A stretch of 64,000 nucleotides of DNA from Deltaproteobacteria bacterium (GTDB lineage Bacteria > Myxococcota_A > Polyangia > Polyangiales > Ga0077539): the NCBI GenBank assembly GCA_030694465.1, contig JAUXYJ010000105.1, forward strand, positions 124,001-188,000. Direction: 5' to 3'. Numbering within the stretch: position 1 is the stretch's first letter; each line of letters begins with the position of its first letter. The position numbers and the translations under genes are program-made. Below the pieces are notes generated by a model. That model made no database searches, was not told where the DNA came from, and saw only the letters and a program-made list of their open reading frames with translations. Below, one piece after another: positions 43,009-52,030 of the stretch.

Positions 43009-44190
43009 GTGAGTAAGCGTCCTTTGCGTCGTCGTCGGTGGGGATGGCTTTTGTGGGTTGCGTTGATCTTGCTCGGGGGAGCATTTGGGCTGAAGCGCTA
43101 CCGAGACCGGCCACAAAAGACACTGGATGTGCGTGTGGCTGTTGTCGCGCGAGGTCGCGTCCGAGAGCTGGTCTCAACGGTGGCGGCGGGGCGAGTGACT
43201 GCTGAGCGTGAGGCCACGATTCGGGCCGAAATTGCTGGCGTAGTGACGCGAATGCCCCATCGGCGTGGCGCGATTGTGCAGCAGGGCGACATCTTGCTCG
43301 AGTACGATCCGCGAGAGCTTCGAGAGCGTGTGAGTGTCGCGAGCGCCGCGGTTGCCCTCTCTCGGGCTCAGGCTGCTCAAGCTCAAGCAAGCGCTGTCTT
43401 AGCCGGAAACAATGCGCGCAGAGCGGCGGAGCTCCGGGACCGAGGCGTAGGGGCCGCCGTCGAGGCCGAGACTCTCTCGGGCAGCGCAGGGGTTGCCTTG
43501 CGTGCTGCCGACGCAGCGCGGATCGGAGGTCAGCAAGCGCAGGCCAATGTTCGCGTGGCGCAGCTCGCGTTGCGTCATGCGGTGTTGCGAGCTCCGTTCT
43601 CGGGAGTCTTGCTCACACGCGCGATCGAGGTCGGCGAGGTGACCACGCCAGGCGCGCCCTTGTTTACGCTCGCAGACGTGAGCCGGTTGCACGTTGATGC
43701 GGAGCTGGACGAAGCAGACCTCGGGCGCGTTCGCGTCGGAATGCGCAGCGAAATCACTCTCGATGCCTATTCGGGAGACCGGCTAAGCGCGCGACTGAGC
43801 GAGATCGCGCCGAGCGTTACGCGTGATGTGCGTGGCAGCCGTTCGATCGCAGTGCGCTTTGAGCTTTCTCCGGATCCGCGGTTGCGCGTTGGGATGAGCG
43901 CCGAAGCGGACGTCATCGTAGCGACGCAAGAGAATGTGCTGTGGATTCCGCCTAACGCCGTGATGGGTCGAGGGATCGAGCGCGCGGTCTATGTTGTGGA
44001 CGCGGGCGGGGTCGCGCGCCGGCGCACGGTGCGCACTGGGATGGGGACTTGGGAGGCCCTTGAGGTGACGCAAGGGCTCGCGTTGAACGATCGCGTGATC
44101 GTCACGCTGTCCAACGCCGAGCTGCAAGATGGCGTGTTGGTTCGCGTTCGAAGTGATGAATCGACACCTTCGCGAGGTGCGTCGCGGTGA
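43009..44190 (+). CDS. Periplasmic adaptor of a MacAB-like exporter
   Basis: 393 residues. Basic N-terminus, one anchor helix (about 12-29), a lipoyl/barrel-sandwich half motif (AEIAGVVTRMPHRRGAIVQQGDILLEYD), a coiled-coil hairpin of about 90 residues (Ala/Gln/Arg-rich), the second lipoyl half (APFSGVLLTRAIEVGEVTTPGAPLFTLAD), a beta-barrel domain and a membrane-proximal domain near the C-terminus. This is the HlyD/MacA membrane-fusion family. It would bridge the ABC permease to an outer-membrane factor, which is not encoded here. Its stop overlaps the ATPase start (GTGA 44187-44190). Confidence 0.93.
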   Translation: MSKRPLRRRRWGWLLWVALILLGGAFGLKRYRDRPQKTLDVRVAVVARGRVRELVSTVAAGRVTAEREATIRAEIAGVVTRMPHRRGAIVQQGDILLEYDPRELRERVSVASAAVALSRAQAAQAQASAVLAGNNARRAAELRDRGVGAAVEAETLSGSAGVALRAADAARIGGQQAQANVRVAQLALRHAVLRAPFSGVLLTRAIEVGEVTTPGAPLFTLADVSRLHVDAELDEADLGRVRVGMRSEITLDAYSGDRLSARLSEIAPSVTRDVRGSRSIAVRFELSPDPRLRVGMSAEADVIVATQENVLWIPPNAVMGRGIERAVYVVDAGGVARRRTVRTGMGTWEALEVTQGLALNDRVIVTLSNAELQDGVLVRVRSDESTPSRGASR

Positions 44191-44915
44191 GCGTTGAGTC
44201 CACGAATCTGAAGGTGGGTGACCCGCTCATGGTCGCCACTGCGCTTGAGCGCTCGTTCGTCATGGGAGACGAGGTTGTGCGTGCGCTGCGCGGCGTCGAC
44301 TTTGTGATTTGCAAGGGCGAACACGTTGCGATTATCGGGCCATCCGGCAGCGGAAAGAGCACGTTGATGTATGTGTTGGGCTGTCTGGATACCCCATCGG
44401 GTGGGACCTACAGTCTCGCGGACTATGACGTGTCTGAGCTGAACGACGACGAGCTGGCGGCGCTCCGAAATCGCTACATTGGTTTTGTATTTCAGTCGTT
44501 CAATCTGATCCCGCGTACGACTACGGTGGACAACGTGGCGCTGCCGCTTCGCTACGCGGGTGTGGGAGTCTTTGAGCGTCGCAGGATCGCGAAAGAAGCG
44601 CTTGAGCGAGTCGGGCTTGGCCACCGGCTGGATCACACGCCAGATCGGCTGTCCGGTGGTGAGCGTCAGCGCGTGGCAATCGCCCGGGCGATCGTGACCA
44701 AGCCAGAACTGCTTCTCTGTGACGAGCCGACTGGCAACCTTGACTCTCGTGTGGGGGGTGAAATCAGCAAGCTGTTCGAAGATCTCAACCGCGACTTGGG
44801 TGTGACCTTGGTGATTGTTACGCACGACCCCGCGATGGCGAAGCGTGCGCAGCGCAATATCAAGTTGGTGGACGGGTCTGTGGTCTATGACGGTGCACCC
44901 GTAGAAGGACGGTAG
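44187..44915 (+). CDS. ABC transporter ATPase, MacB/LolD type
   Basis: 242 residues. Walker A GPSGSGKS at 51-58, Q-loop FVFQSFNLIP, signature LSGGERQRVAIARAIV, Walker B LLCDEPTGNLDS and H-loop VTHDP. The family is that of the LolD/FtsE/MacB ATPases, which drive mechanotransmission rather than channel transport. It is the second gene of the exporter unit, and the permease follows after eight bases. Separate ATPase and permease polypeptides differ from E. coli MacB, where they are fused. Confidence 0.94.
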   Translation: MSVESTNLKVGDPLMVATALERSFVMGDEVVRALRGVDFVICKGEHVAIIGPSGSGKSTLMYVLGCLDTPSGGTYSLADYDVSELNDDELAALRNRYIGFVFQSFNLIPRTTTVDNVALPLRYAGVGVFERRRIAKEALERVGLGHRLDHTPDRLSGGERQRVAIARAIVTKPELLLCDEPTGNLDSRVGGEISKLFEDLNRDLGVTLVIVTHDPAMAKRAQRNIKLVDGSVVYDGAPVEGR

Positions 44916-44923
44916 CGACTTGC

Positions 44924-46123
44924 ATGTTTGAACATGTTTTGTCAGCGATTTTGGCCCTGCAGGCCAATAAGATTCGCGCAGCGCTCACGATGTTGGGGGT
45001 GGTCATCGGGGTGCTTGCGGTGACGCTTTTGGTCGGCGTTGGAGACGGCGCGAGGATCTATCTTGATCAACAGATTTCGGGGCTTGGGACAAACCTGATC
45101 ACGATCGTTCCGGGGCGTCGCGAGACGCGAGGCTTTGGTCCTCCCGCGGCGAACAGCGCCAAGCCACTTGTGATGGAAGACGTGCGAGCGTTGGAGCGAC
45201 ACGCGAGCCTGTTGCGAGGTGTTACTCCAATCGTGATGGGTGGCGGCGCCGTGCGATTTAGCGGGCGAACGAGGGACACCATGGTGTTGGGTGTTGCTCC
45301 TTCGTTCAGCGATTTGCGCAACATGCACGTCGATCGCGGTGTGTTTGTTCGTGACGAAGACGTCGACGCGCGACGCCGTGTGTGTGTGCTGGGTCGAACC
45401 ATTGTGCGAGAGATTTTTGGCGATGAGAATCCGCTCGGGCAGAGCGTGAGGATCGCCGATGGACGGTTTCGTGTGGTCGGCGTGATGGAGGACAAGGGAC
45501 GCTCGTTGGGGTTCGATCTCGACGACCTCGTCTTCGTGCCGGTGACTGCCGCGATGGACCTGTTTAGTCAGGATTTTTTCACGCAGATCGTGACCGCTGC
45601 GCGTTCGAAGAACGACGCACCGGCTGCCGCAGAAGAGATCGAAGAGATCTTGGCGCGTCGGCGCAACGGCGAGAAGACCTTCACCATTCAGAGCCAAGAC
45701 GATCTGCTCAAGACCTTTGGCGCCCTCACGGGTGTCATGACGTTAATGTTGTTGGCCATCGCGTCGATTTCGCTCGTCGTAGGCGGGATCGGCATCATGA
45801 ACATCATGCTCGTCTCGGTGCGCGAACGAACCCGCGAGATCGGTGTTCGTCGTGCAGTTGGCGCTACGAAGAGTGACATCCTGTGGCAGTTTTTGCTTGA
45901 GAGCGTGATGATTTCCAGTGTGGGAGGAGGCATCGGGTTGGCCACCGGCGGAGGGATCGTCTTGTTACTCAATCACTACGCGCCTTCGGTCCCAGTCGCT
46001 CTCTCGGCGTGGATCGCTGCGGTCGCGTTTGGCAGCTCGTTTGTGGTTGGCGTTCTGAGCGGTGTGGTTCCGGCGCGTCGGGCGGCAGAACTCGACCCGG
46101 TTGAAGCGCTACGCTACGAGTGA
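44924..46123 (+). CDS. ABC transporter permease, FtsX/MacB type
   Basis: 399 residues. N-terminal TM helix (about 18-40, LTMLGVVIGVLAVTLLVGVG), a large periplasmic MacB core domain (about 45-265, with GLGTNLITIVPGRRETRGFG), and three C-terminal TM helices (about 273-300, 322-350, 362-385) with the GIMNIMLVSVRERTREIGVRRAVGA segment and a PARRAAELDPVEALRYE end. It forms the inner-membrane part of a tripartite exporter with the adaptor and ATPase. Typical substrates are macrolides, peptides or lipoproteins; which one cannot be told. Confidence 0.94.
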   Translation: MFEHVLSAILALQANKIRAALTMLGVVIGVLAVTLLVGVGDGARIYLDQQISGLGTNLITIVPGRRETRGFGPPAANSAKPLVMEDVRALERHASLLRGVTPIVMGGGAVRFSGRTRDTMVLGVAPSFSDLRNMHVDRGVFVRDEDVDARRRVCVLGRTIVREIFGDENPLGQSVRIADGRFRVVGVMEDKGRSLGFDLDDLVFVPVTAAMDLFSQDFFTQIVTAARSKNDAPAAAEEIEEILARRRNGEKTFTIQSQDDLLKTFGALTGVMTLMLLAIASISLVVGGIGIMNIMLVSVRERTREIGVRRAVGATKSDILWQFLLESVMISSVGGGIGLATGGGIVLLLNHYAPSVPVALSAWIAAVAFGSSFVVGVLSGVVPARRAAELDPVEALRYE

Positions 46124-46153
46124 GCGAGGCGCTTGGGGTACTGTCGAGCCGTC

Positions 46154-47074
46154 GTGTTGCCCAAAGTGCGTCTGGCTCTCGTCGTTGTGTCGTGCATGTG
46201 CGTTGTCACCGGTGCGTCTTACGCTAGCTTTTACCTAGGAAAATCCAAGGGTTTGTCACAGCGCGTGGTGACTCAAGGGCCGACCACTGTCGCCGAAGAC
46301 AGCGATCGCAATGGACGACCGGATCGATGGACGACACGCGATGAGACCGGGCTGACGCTCTCGATCGCGACCGATCGCAATGGAGATGGGCGACCGGACC
46401 GACAGGAGCATTTCGTGGGCGGGAGTCGGCTGGTCCGTGTCGATTTGGACGAGGATTTTAGCGGACGATATGATCGCTACGACTCGGTCACCCGCGAGGG
46501 GCATGTGATTCTTACGCACTACGATCGCAATTGGAACGACGCGCCCGAACGCTGGGTCCAGAGAGGCGGGTCAGGGTCGATCGTCTCGGAGTGGACCGAT
46601 GCAGACGAGAACGGAGCTCCTGAGCGATACCGAGAATTTGATCGCGTCGGCCGTGTCACCGAAGAAGGGATCGATGCGGACGGCGACGGGCTCTACGAGG
46701 TTGAGCGGTTCTTCAATGGGCAGTGGGCCGACGGTTCGCGTCCCGAGACCATTGAGCATGACGACGACCGCGATGGTCGGTTTGAGCGACGAGAAATCTA
46801 TGAAGAAGACGGACATCTCTCGATCGTGCAGCTCGACACAAACGGCGATGGCGTTCGGGACTTGATGCGGTTTCTCAATGCGGATGGATCGATCCGCAAA
46901 GAGGGCCACGATCGCGATGGCGACGGTGATTTCGAAGAGTGGCGCTATCCCTCGGGGACGGGGGTTCGGGTCGGCTTTGACGTGGACGACGATCGCGACA
47001 TCGATCGATGGGCCGCGCCTGGACCGCCCGTTGGGTGGTGCGCAGCGCGTTGTCGTACTGACCCTCCGCGGTGA
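46154..47074 (+). CDS. Exported Asp-rich calcium-repeat protein
   Basis: 306 residues if started at GTG 46154; TTG 46133 (313 residues) is the alternative, and neither has a strong Shine-Dalgarno. A hydrophobic N-terminus (LALVVVSCMCVVTGASYASF) acts as signal or anchor. The rest is about ten repeats built around D[RG][DN]G[DR]GxxD[RE], for example DRNGRPDRW, DRNGDGRPDRQ, DADGDGLYEVE and DRDGDGDFEEW; these are dockerin/EF-hand-like calcium loops. It is 30 bases downstream of the exporter permease, suggesting an exported or exporter-associated role. Not a recognised family. Confidence 0.78.
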   Translation: MLPKVRLALVVVSCMCVVTGASYASFYLGKSKGLSQRVVTQGPTTVAEDSDRNGRPDRWTTRDETGLTLSIATDRNGDGRPDRQEHFVGGSRLVRVDLDEDFSGRYDRYDSVTREGHVILTHYDRNWNDAPERWVQRGGSGSIVSEWTDADENGAPERYREFDRVGRVTEEGIDADGDGLYEVERFFNGQWADGSRPETIEHDDDRDGRFERREIYEEDGHLSIVQLDTNGDGVRDLMRFLNADGSIRKEGHDRDGDGDFEEWRYPSGTGVRVGFDVDDDRDIDRWAAPGPPVGWCAARCRTDPPR

Positions 47075-47123
47075 GAAGCGCTTGCGGGCGGGCGGGGGTT
47101 AATGCGAGTCTCTGACCCAATTC

Positions 47124-47756
47124 GTGGCCCAAGTTATCGCGTTAGACCCCTTGGCGGTCTTTGAGCAGTTCTTGCAGCACATGCGGGTGGCCGGTGCGCA
47201 ACGGACGCAGCCTCGTGCGCCTGCGCGCGAGTCGGCACCAGAGGGGACGCCGCGGGCGATGCCGGCGATCTCAGAGGACAGCGGCTGGGACGATAAGACC
47301 AAGTCGCGACCCGACGTTGCGCGTGAGTACGCCCAGCGGTCCGCCCAGCGCGTCCATCACGATCAGTCCATCATCGTCGAGGATGACCTCGCGATGACCC
47401 AGCCGATGCAGTCGCAGGCGCCTGAGTTGCCTGCGCGTGGAGAGCTTAGGGGCGATCGTTTTTGCGACGAAATGCTGGTTCTCATCAAATACGGGCACAG
47501 TCAGCAGGTGCCGCGAGAGATTGACCGTTGGGTTCGTGCCTACCCTGACGACCTCGAGGGTCAGCTGCGAATCGCTGAGTTTGAGCTGCAGCGTGTGGAC
47601 GCAAACATCGGTGTCGAGCGGCTCTTCTACGTGGCCCAGCGTTCGATGGAGCGTGGGGCCGTAGACCTGCTGCGTAGAGCCATGGATCGACTTGCTGTGT
47701 GTGCCGCGCAGGACACCCGCTATGTGGTCCTGCGCCAGCGGCTCGGGCTGCGCTAG
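47124..47756 (+). CDS. Unknown cytoplasmic protein with helical C-terminal domain
   Basis: 210 residues from GTG 47124. A charged, low-complexity N-terminal half (Pro, Arg, Ser, Glu) of about 110 residues is followed by a helical domain (GDRFCDEMLVLIKYGHSQQV, then TPR/HAT-like RIAEFELQRVDANIGVERLFYVAQRS). No signal peptide or membrane helix. It closes the exporter-calcium repeat group at a 49-base gap and is tail-to-tail with the Cys-rich lipoprotein. Function not recognised. Confidence 0.72.
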   Translation: MAQVIALDPLAVFEQFLQHMRVAGAQRTQPRAPARESAPEGTPRAMPAISEDSGWDDKTKSRPDVAREYAQRSAQRVHHDQSIIVEDDLAMTQPMQSQAPELPARGELRGDRFCDEMLVLIKYGHSQQVPREIDRWVRAYPDDLEGQLRIAEFELQRVDANIGVERLFYVAQRSMERGAVDLLRRAMDRLAVCAAQDTRYVVLRQRLGLR

Positions 47757-47778
47757 CGCAGCTTCGTAAGGGGGATTC

Positions 47779-48081
47779 TCAGGGGTCCAGAGGCTCGCTC
47801 GCGTCATTGGACGGGCTGATTGCGTCCGTGCCGGCGCAGCGTGGCGAGCATGACGGGATCGCTCGTTCACACTGTAATTGGGTGGAGCTCTGGTCGTCGG
47901 CCAACGCGAAGCACGATTGGGCCTCTGAGGGGGGGCCTTCTTCGGCTGGCGCACACAGCGCACGGAGCTGCACGCAGGACGGTGCGGCAGTGGCTGGGCG
48001 TGGGCGAGCGTTGTCGGCACACCCGCTGGTCCAACTCAGAAGCGCGAGCAGCAGACTCAGGTTGATTCTTAGGGCTGACAT
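47779..48081 (-). CDS. Six-cysteine small lipoprotein
   Basis: 100 residues from ATG 48081. Signal peptide with lipobox TSGC (about residues 18-21), then a Pro/Ala-rich segment and a compact domain with six further cysteines (SC, LC, SC, QC, SC, RC), probably three disulfides. It is divergent from the TonB-dependent receptor with an 81-base spacer containing the palindrome GTGTACAC. The start lies about eight bases from a -10 box, so the mRNA may be nearly leaderless. An accessory or sensor role for the receptor is inferred from position. Confidence 0.7.
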   Translation of the reverse strand: MSALRINLSLLLALLSWTSGCADNARPRPATAAPSCVQLRALCAPAEEGPPSEAQSCFALADDQSSTQLQCERAIPSCSPRCAGTDAISPSNDASEPLDP

Positions 48082-48089
48082 GGCTTGAA

Positions 48090-48118
48090 GTATAAAAGTT
48101 TGGTGTACACGAAACCAA
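48090..48118 (-). promoter_or_regulatory. Promoter of the six-cysteine lipoprotein, nearly leaderless
   Basis: Minus-strand TTGGTT (plus 48113-48118), 17-base spacer, TTATAC (plus 48090-48095). The predicted start falls within a few bases of the ATG at 48081. The spacer contains GTGTACAC. Confidence 0.45.
48103..48110. promoter_or_regulatory. Palindrome GTGTACAC in the divergent receptor/lipoprotein region
   Basis: A perfect 8-base palindrome inside the promoter spacer of the lipoprotein and 53 bases before the receptor start. It could be an operator for coordinated control; a single occurrence is weak evidence. Confidence 0.3.
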
Positions 48119-48162
48119 TAAATGGTGACACGACGTAGGGACTCGCGGACAAGGTCGCGAGG

Positions 48163-50475
48163 GTGAAGACAGTGATTCATAGTAGAAACAATTGCAATCG
48201 GCTCGAATTACCACATCTATTCTTCGGCTGTGTTGTTTGCACGAGTGTGTTGCTTCTTCCGTGCGTGTCACGATCTCAGTCTTTCGTGCTACCTATGGAT
48301 GGCGGAATCGCGGATGCCCGAACCGAAGACAGCGCAGCTGCGGACGGCGGGGTGATTCGAGCTGAGCCCGATGCAAGCGGGGACGCCCGTGAGCTCACCG
48401 ACTCTGGTGCTGCGATGGACGCAACGGCTGCGACAGATGCGACCGCTGCGACCGTGACGCAGGTCGCAGCGCCGAGACCGCCCGCGCGCCCGGTGGCAGC
48501 GCCATCCCCAGAACAGAGCGTCACGGTCCGCGGAGACCGCGCGCTCAGCGCTGCCTCGTCTTCGACCACACGAGAGCGTGATCTGAGGCTGCGTCCGTTG
48601 ACTCGTCCGGGGGATTTGCTTGAGGTCGCTCCTGGCTTGCTGGCGGTTCAGCACGCGGGCGGGGGCAAGGCGAACCAGTATTTCTTGCGAGGATTTGATG
48701 CGGACCACGGGACCGACATCGCGCTCTCGGTGGACGGTGTGCCGTTTAACAACGTGTCGCACGGTCACGGGCAGGGCTATGCGGATCCCAACTTCATCAT
48801 TCCAGAGCTGGTCGAGCGCATTGATGTGCGAGAGGGGCCCTATTTTGCGCAGGATGGGGACTTTGCGACGGCGGGCGCGGTCGATCTGCAGCTGAGGCGC
48901 AGCGTGGCTCAACACTCGCTCTTGGTCGAGGCGGGGATGTACGGTCGCTATCGGGGATTGGCGATCGTGCGAACCAACGCGGGACCGATGAGCGGCTACG
49001 TCGCCGCCGAGGTCTCACACAACGATGGACCCTTTGTGTCTCCGCTCAATTACAACCGTATCAATGCGTTGGGGCGTTGGACGTTTGCGCTCGCTCCGCG
49101 CGCGGACCTCACACTCACGCTGACCACCTCTGCAGGCGCATGGAACGCGTCCGGGCAGGTCCCTGAGCGACTGATTGGCCAGCCATTTCGCGGTCAAATC
49201 TTCACTCGATTCGACAGTCTTGATCCCACCGAGGGCGGGCAGTCTGAGCGTCACTCTGTCTACGCCGACCTGAGAGTTCGCGGCGCGAACGAATCGGAGA
49301 CTCAGGTGCTCGCGTACGCCGTCGCGTATCGCCTGAGTCTCCTGTCTAACTTCACTTTCTTCGCCGACGACGCCGTGCGAGGCGACGGCATTGAGCAGAC
49401 CGATGGACGCGCGATCGCGGGTTTTCGTGCGTCGCATCGCATGAGGCACAGCGTGGGCGCGTGGCGATTCGAGACCACCGTGGGTGCTCAGTTGCGTTTT
49501 GACTCGATCGAGAACGCGCTCTATCGCCAGCAGGCACGCCTGCGATTTTCCACGGTCAACCAGAGTGAAATCCAGCAAACGTCGATCGGTCTCTATGCGC
49601 AAGAAGAGATCCAGCCAGTGCGGTGGTTTCGGGTCGTCGCTGGACTTCGCGCGGATCTGTTTGGCTTCGCGGTCGAGGACCGACGCGCTGGTGCGAGCGT
49701 CGCAGATCCCGAGCACTCGGGCGCGCAGCAGCGACTGCAGGTGAGCCCGAAGCTCACCGCGGTGTTTTCACCGGTCCCTATGCTTGATTTCTACCTAAAT
49801 TCTGGCAGCGGATTTCACAGCAACGACGCGCGCGGTGTCGTGCGGCTACGGTCACCGGTGACGCCGCTGGCGCGTGCGATTGGTTACGAAGTTGGCACTC
49901 GATTGCGCCTGGCGAATCGTGCCGAATTGGCGCTCTCGGCGTGGGGTCTTGATCTTGAGTCCGAGATTGTTTTTGTAGGGGACGCGGGGACGACCGAGGC
50001 TCGAGGCCCCACCAGACGACTGGGAGTCTCGTTTGAGGGCCGGGTAGACATCACGTCGTGGCTGCGTGCGGACCTGGATGTGTCGTTCGTGAACGCGAAT
50101 TTTGTGCAGAACGCAGGCAACGCGGACGCGGTCGCGCTGGCGCCGCCGTGGACCGTCGCGGGGGGGCTCTCGATGAGGCACCCGGTGGGTGTGTTTGGTG
50201 CGGCAAGGCTGCGTGCAATCAGCGCTCGCCCAGCGACCGAAGATCGCTCGCTGACCGCAGAGGGGTTCGCTATTGTTTCGGCGCAGGTGGGCTATCGGCA
50301 CCGCTGGTTCGAAGCGGCCATTGACGTGCAAAATGTGCTGAATTCGTCGTGGCGAGAGGCCCAGTTTGCCAACGAATCCAGGCTCCCTTCGGAGGCCATG
50401 TCCGTCGCGGATGTGCACTTCACACCCGGTACACCCATCGCAGCCACAGGGCGGCTCACTTTGTATCTTAACTAA
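48163..50475 (+). CDS. TonB-dependent receptor
   Basis: 770 residues from GTG 48163 with AAGG eight bases upstream; GTG 48172 is an alternative. A signal peptide (to about residue 40) is followed by an unusual Asp/Ala-rich stretch (about 45-110), a TonB-dependent plug (SVTVRGDRALS, RDLRLRPLTRPGDLLEVAPGL, NQYFLRGFDADHGTDI, VDGVPFNNVSHGHGQGYAD, IDVREGPYFA) and a 22-strand barrel ending with FTPGTPIAATGRLTLYLN. It would import a substrate, perhaps a metal chelate or organic nutrient, using TonB energy. The His-rich GHGQGY plug loop hints at a metal ligand; this is speculative. No TonB gene is nearby. Confidence 0.92.
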   Translation: MKTVIHSRNNCNRLELPHLFFGCVVCTSVLLLPCVSRSQSFVLPMDGGIADARTEDSAAADGGVIRAEPDASGDARELTDSGAAMDATAATDATAATVTQVAAPRPPARPVAAPSPEQSVTVRGDRALSAASSSTTRERDLRLRPLTRPGDLLEVAPGLLAVQHAGGGKANQYFLRGFDADHGTDIALSVDGVPFNNVSHGHGQGYADPNFIIPELVERIDVREGPYFAQDGDFATAGAVDLQLRRSVAQHSLLVEAGMYGRYRGLAIVRTNAGPMSGYVAAEVSHNDGPFVSPLNYNRINALGRWTFALAPRADLTLTLTTSAGAWNASGQVPERLIGQPFRGQIFTRFDSLDPTEGGQSERHSVYADLRVRGANESETQVLAYAVAYRLSLLSNFTFFADDAVRGDGIEQTDGRAIAGFRASHRMRHSVGAWRFETTVGAQLRFDSIENALYRQQARLRFSTVNQSEIQQTSIGLYAQEEIQPVRWFRVVAGLRADLFGFAVEDRRAGASVADPEHSGAQQRLQVSPKLTAVFSPVPMLDFYLNSGSGFHSNDARGVVRLRSPVTPLARAIGYEVGTRLRLANRAELALSAWGLDLESEIVFVGDAGTTEARGPTRRLGVSFEGRVDITSWLRADLDVSFVNANFVQNAGNADAVALAPPWTVAGGLSMRHPVGVFGAARLRAISARPATEDRSLTAEGFAIVSAQVGYRHRWFEAAIDVQNVLNSSWREAQFANESRLPSEAMSVADVHFTPGTPIAATGRLTLYLN

Positions 50476-50491
50476 GGCGCTCTGGCTGTCT

Positions 50492-52030
50492 CTAGTTTCC
50501 GCTCTTGCGCCAGAGCTCTCGACGCAGACGCTCTTTTTCGGGGGCGCTCTTGGTGATCTTGCGCGCGACGTTCCAGGCTGTGAGTAACGCGCCCTCTTCG
50601 CCGAGCCCTGGGACGACGTGCCTGTGCACCGCGTAGAGATTTCGGAGGGGGCCGTGGTGAGGCAACGCGCACAGGCCAAGGAGCGCGTCGGGCAAGCGCG
50701 GAAGCACCATGCTCATGGGCTCTGCGTGACCGTTCCAGCGGGCAGGGACGAGCGTGTCTGTGCCCCGCGTTCGGTCTTCAAGCGGCAGCCCATCGTGAGG
50801 CGAATCTACGGCCAACAGGTTGCTGTCGAGAAAGGGAACCACCTCGCGAAGCGCGTCGAGAACCCGCCGACGAACCCGCTCGAGATAGATCGCGCCTTCG
50901 TCCACCACGGCGCGCGGAAGAAGCGCGTGGCAGCCGAGCACAACGCGCCCTTGCGGGTCTTCGCCGATTCGCTCGACGTACAGCAAATTCTCTTCTGAGA
51001 GTGGCCTTCGAGGGTCAAGAATCAAGAACGATCGATGGGCCATCGCGGGCGGGATTCCGCTTGAGGCGAGCACGACGTTGAGCGTGTATCGCGCATAGGT
51101 TGGTTCGTGCATTGCGAGCGTCTCGAGCAACGCACGATCTGGAGCGCGGCCGGTGAGCGCCTGCAAATTCATAGGCTCGAGCGATGAGATGCAGACGCCA
51201 CAACCGATGAGCTCGCCAGAGATCGCGAAGCGTAGCCCCTCGATTCGTCCGCCCGAGACACAGAGCTGATCGATGAGGTCACGCTCGCGAAGGTCTCCTC
51301 CGAATTGCGTAATTCGCTCTGATAACGCGCGCAAGACACCGTCCATCCCGCCCTCTACGAAGGATGAATTGCGAAACAAGAGCCCCCACGCGCGCGCGAG
51401 CTGGGCGCCATCGATGCGGTCAGGGTCACTGTCGAGGGCAAACCGTGCGGGCGCCTCCATCACGGTTCGGATCACGTGTCCTTCAGGGAAATCTCCTAGC
51501 GGATCGCGCTGAATGAGCTCTTGGCGCATCGCGGATTGTGCCAGCGCGTTGCGTGTCGCGCGCCGTTCAAAGAAGCCATCTGGCGGCCAAGAGACCTCGG
51601 TATTGAGCGCCTGATCGAGCTCGGTGTCACAGCGCCGAATTCGATCGAGGAGCTCTTCCATCGGTCGACGAAGCTCTGGAAATTCGCGCTCAAATTCGGG
51701 CAGCGGGTCTGCCGGCGCGCGCGCGATATCGATGCGGTGGTGAGGCAACACGATCTGCCCCGCGAGACCGTCGTCGGCCAAGCGCTTGCGAATGGACGGG
51801 GGCATGGAGAGCTCAGCCGCGATCGCGTTCCACGCGGGTGTGTCCAACACTGCGGCGTTCTCGATGCGCCTCGGGAGCTCAAGTCCGTCCCAGGCGTAGC
51901 GTGCCGAGCGCGCGTCGTGGCGCACCCAAATCACGCGAAATCCTCGGCGCGCTAAGAGAGCTCCGGCCGCGACCGCGCTCAGGTCCGCGCCCAGGATCAA
52001 GACATCGTAGTGACTCCTCGCGCCCTTCAC
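50492..52030 (-). CDS. FAD/NAD(P)-dependent oxidoreductase (phytoene-dehydrogenase/amine-oxidase fold)
   Basis: 512 residues from GTG 52030, whose G and TG overlap the purN stop (GTGA 52027-52030); the longer frame upstream lies inside purN. Dinucleotide-binding motif LILGADLSAVAAGALLARRG at the N-terminus (a GxDxSxxxxG variant with an unusual Ala-Asp), then substrate-domain motifs SSFVEGGMDGVLRAL and SSLEPMNLQALTG. The closest fold is the phytoene desaturase / amine oxidase group; the substrate is unknown. It is the last gene of the purM-purN unit, which is unexpected for purine synthesis. Confidence 0.86.
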   Translation of the reverse strand: MKGARSHYDVLILGADLSAVAAGALLARRGFRVIWVRHDARSARYAWDGLELPRRIENAAVLDTPAWNAIAAELSMPPSIRKRLADDGLAGQIVLPHHRIDIARAPADPLPEFEREFPELRRPMEELLDRIRRCDTELDQALNTEVSWPPDGFFERRATRNALAQSAMRQELIQRDPLGDFPEGHVIRTVMEAPARFALDSDPDRIDGAQLARAWGLLFRNSSFVEGGMDGVLRALSERITQFGGDLRERDLIDQLCVSGGRIEGLRFAISGELIGCGVCISSLEPMNLQALTGRAPDRALLETLAMHEPTYARYTLNVVLASSGIPPAMAHRSFLILDPRRPLSEENLLYVERIGEDPQGRVVLGCHALLPRAVVDEGAIYLERVRRRVLDALREVVPFLDSNLLAVDSPHDGLPLEDRTRGTDTLVPARWNGHAEPMSMVLPRLPDALLGLCALPHHGPLRNLYAVHRHVVPGLGEEGALLTAWNVARKITKSAPEKERLRRELWRKSGN

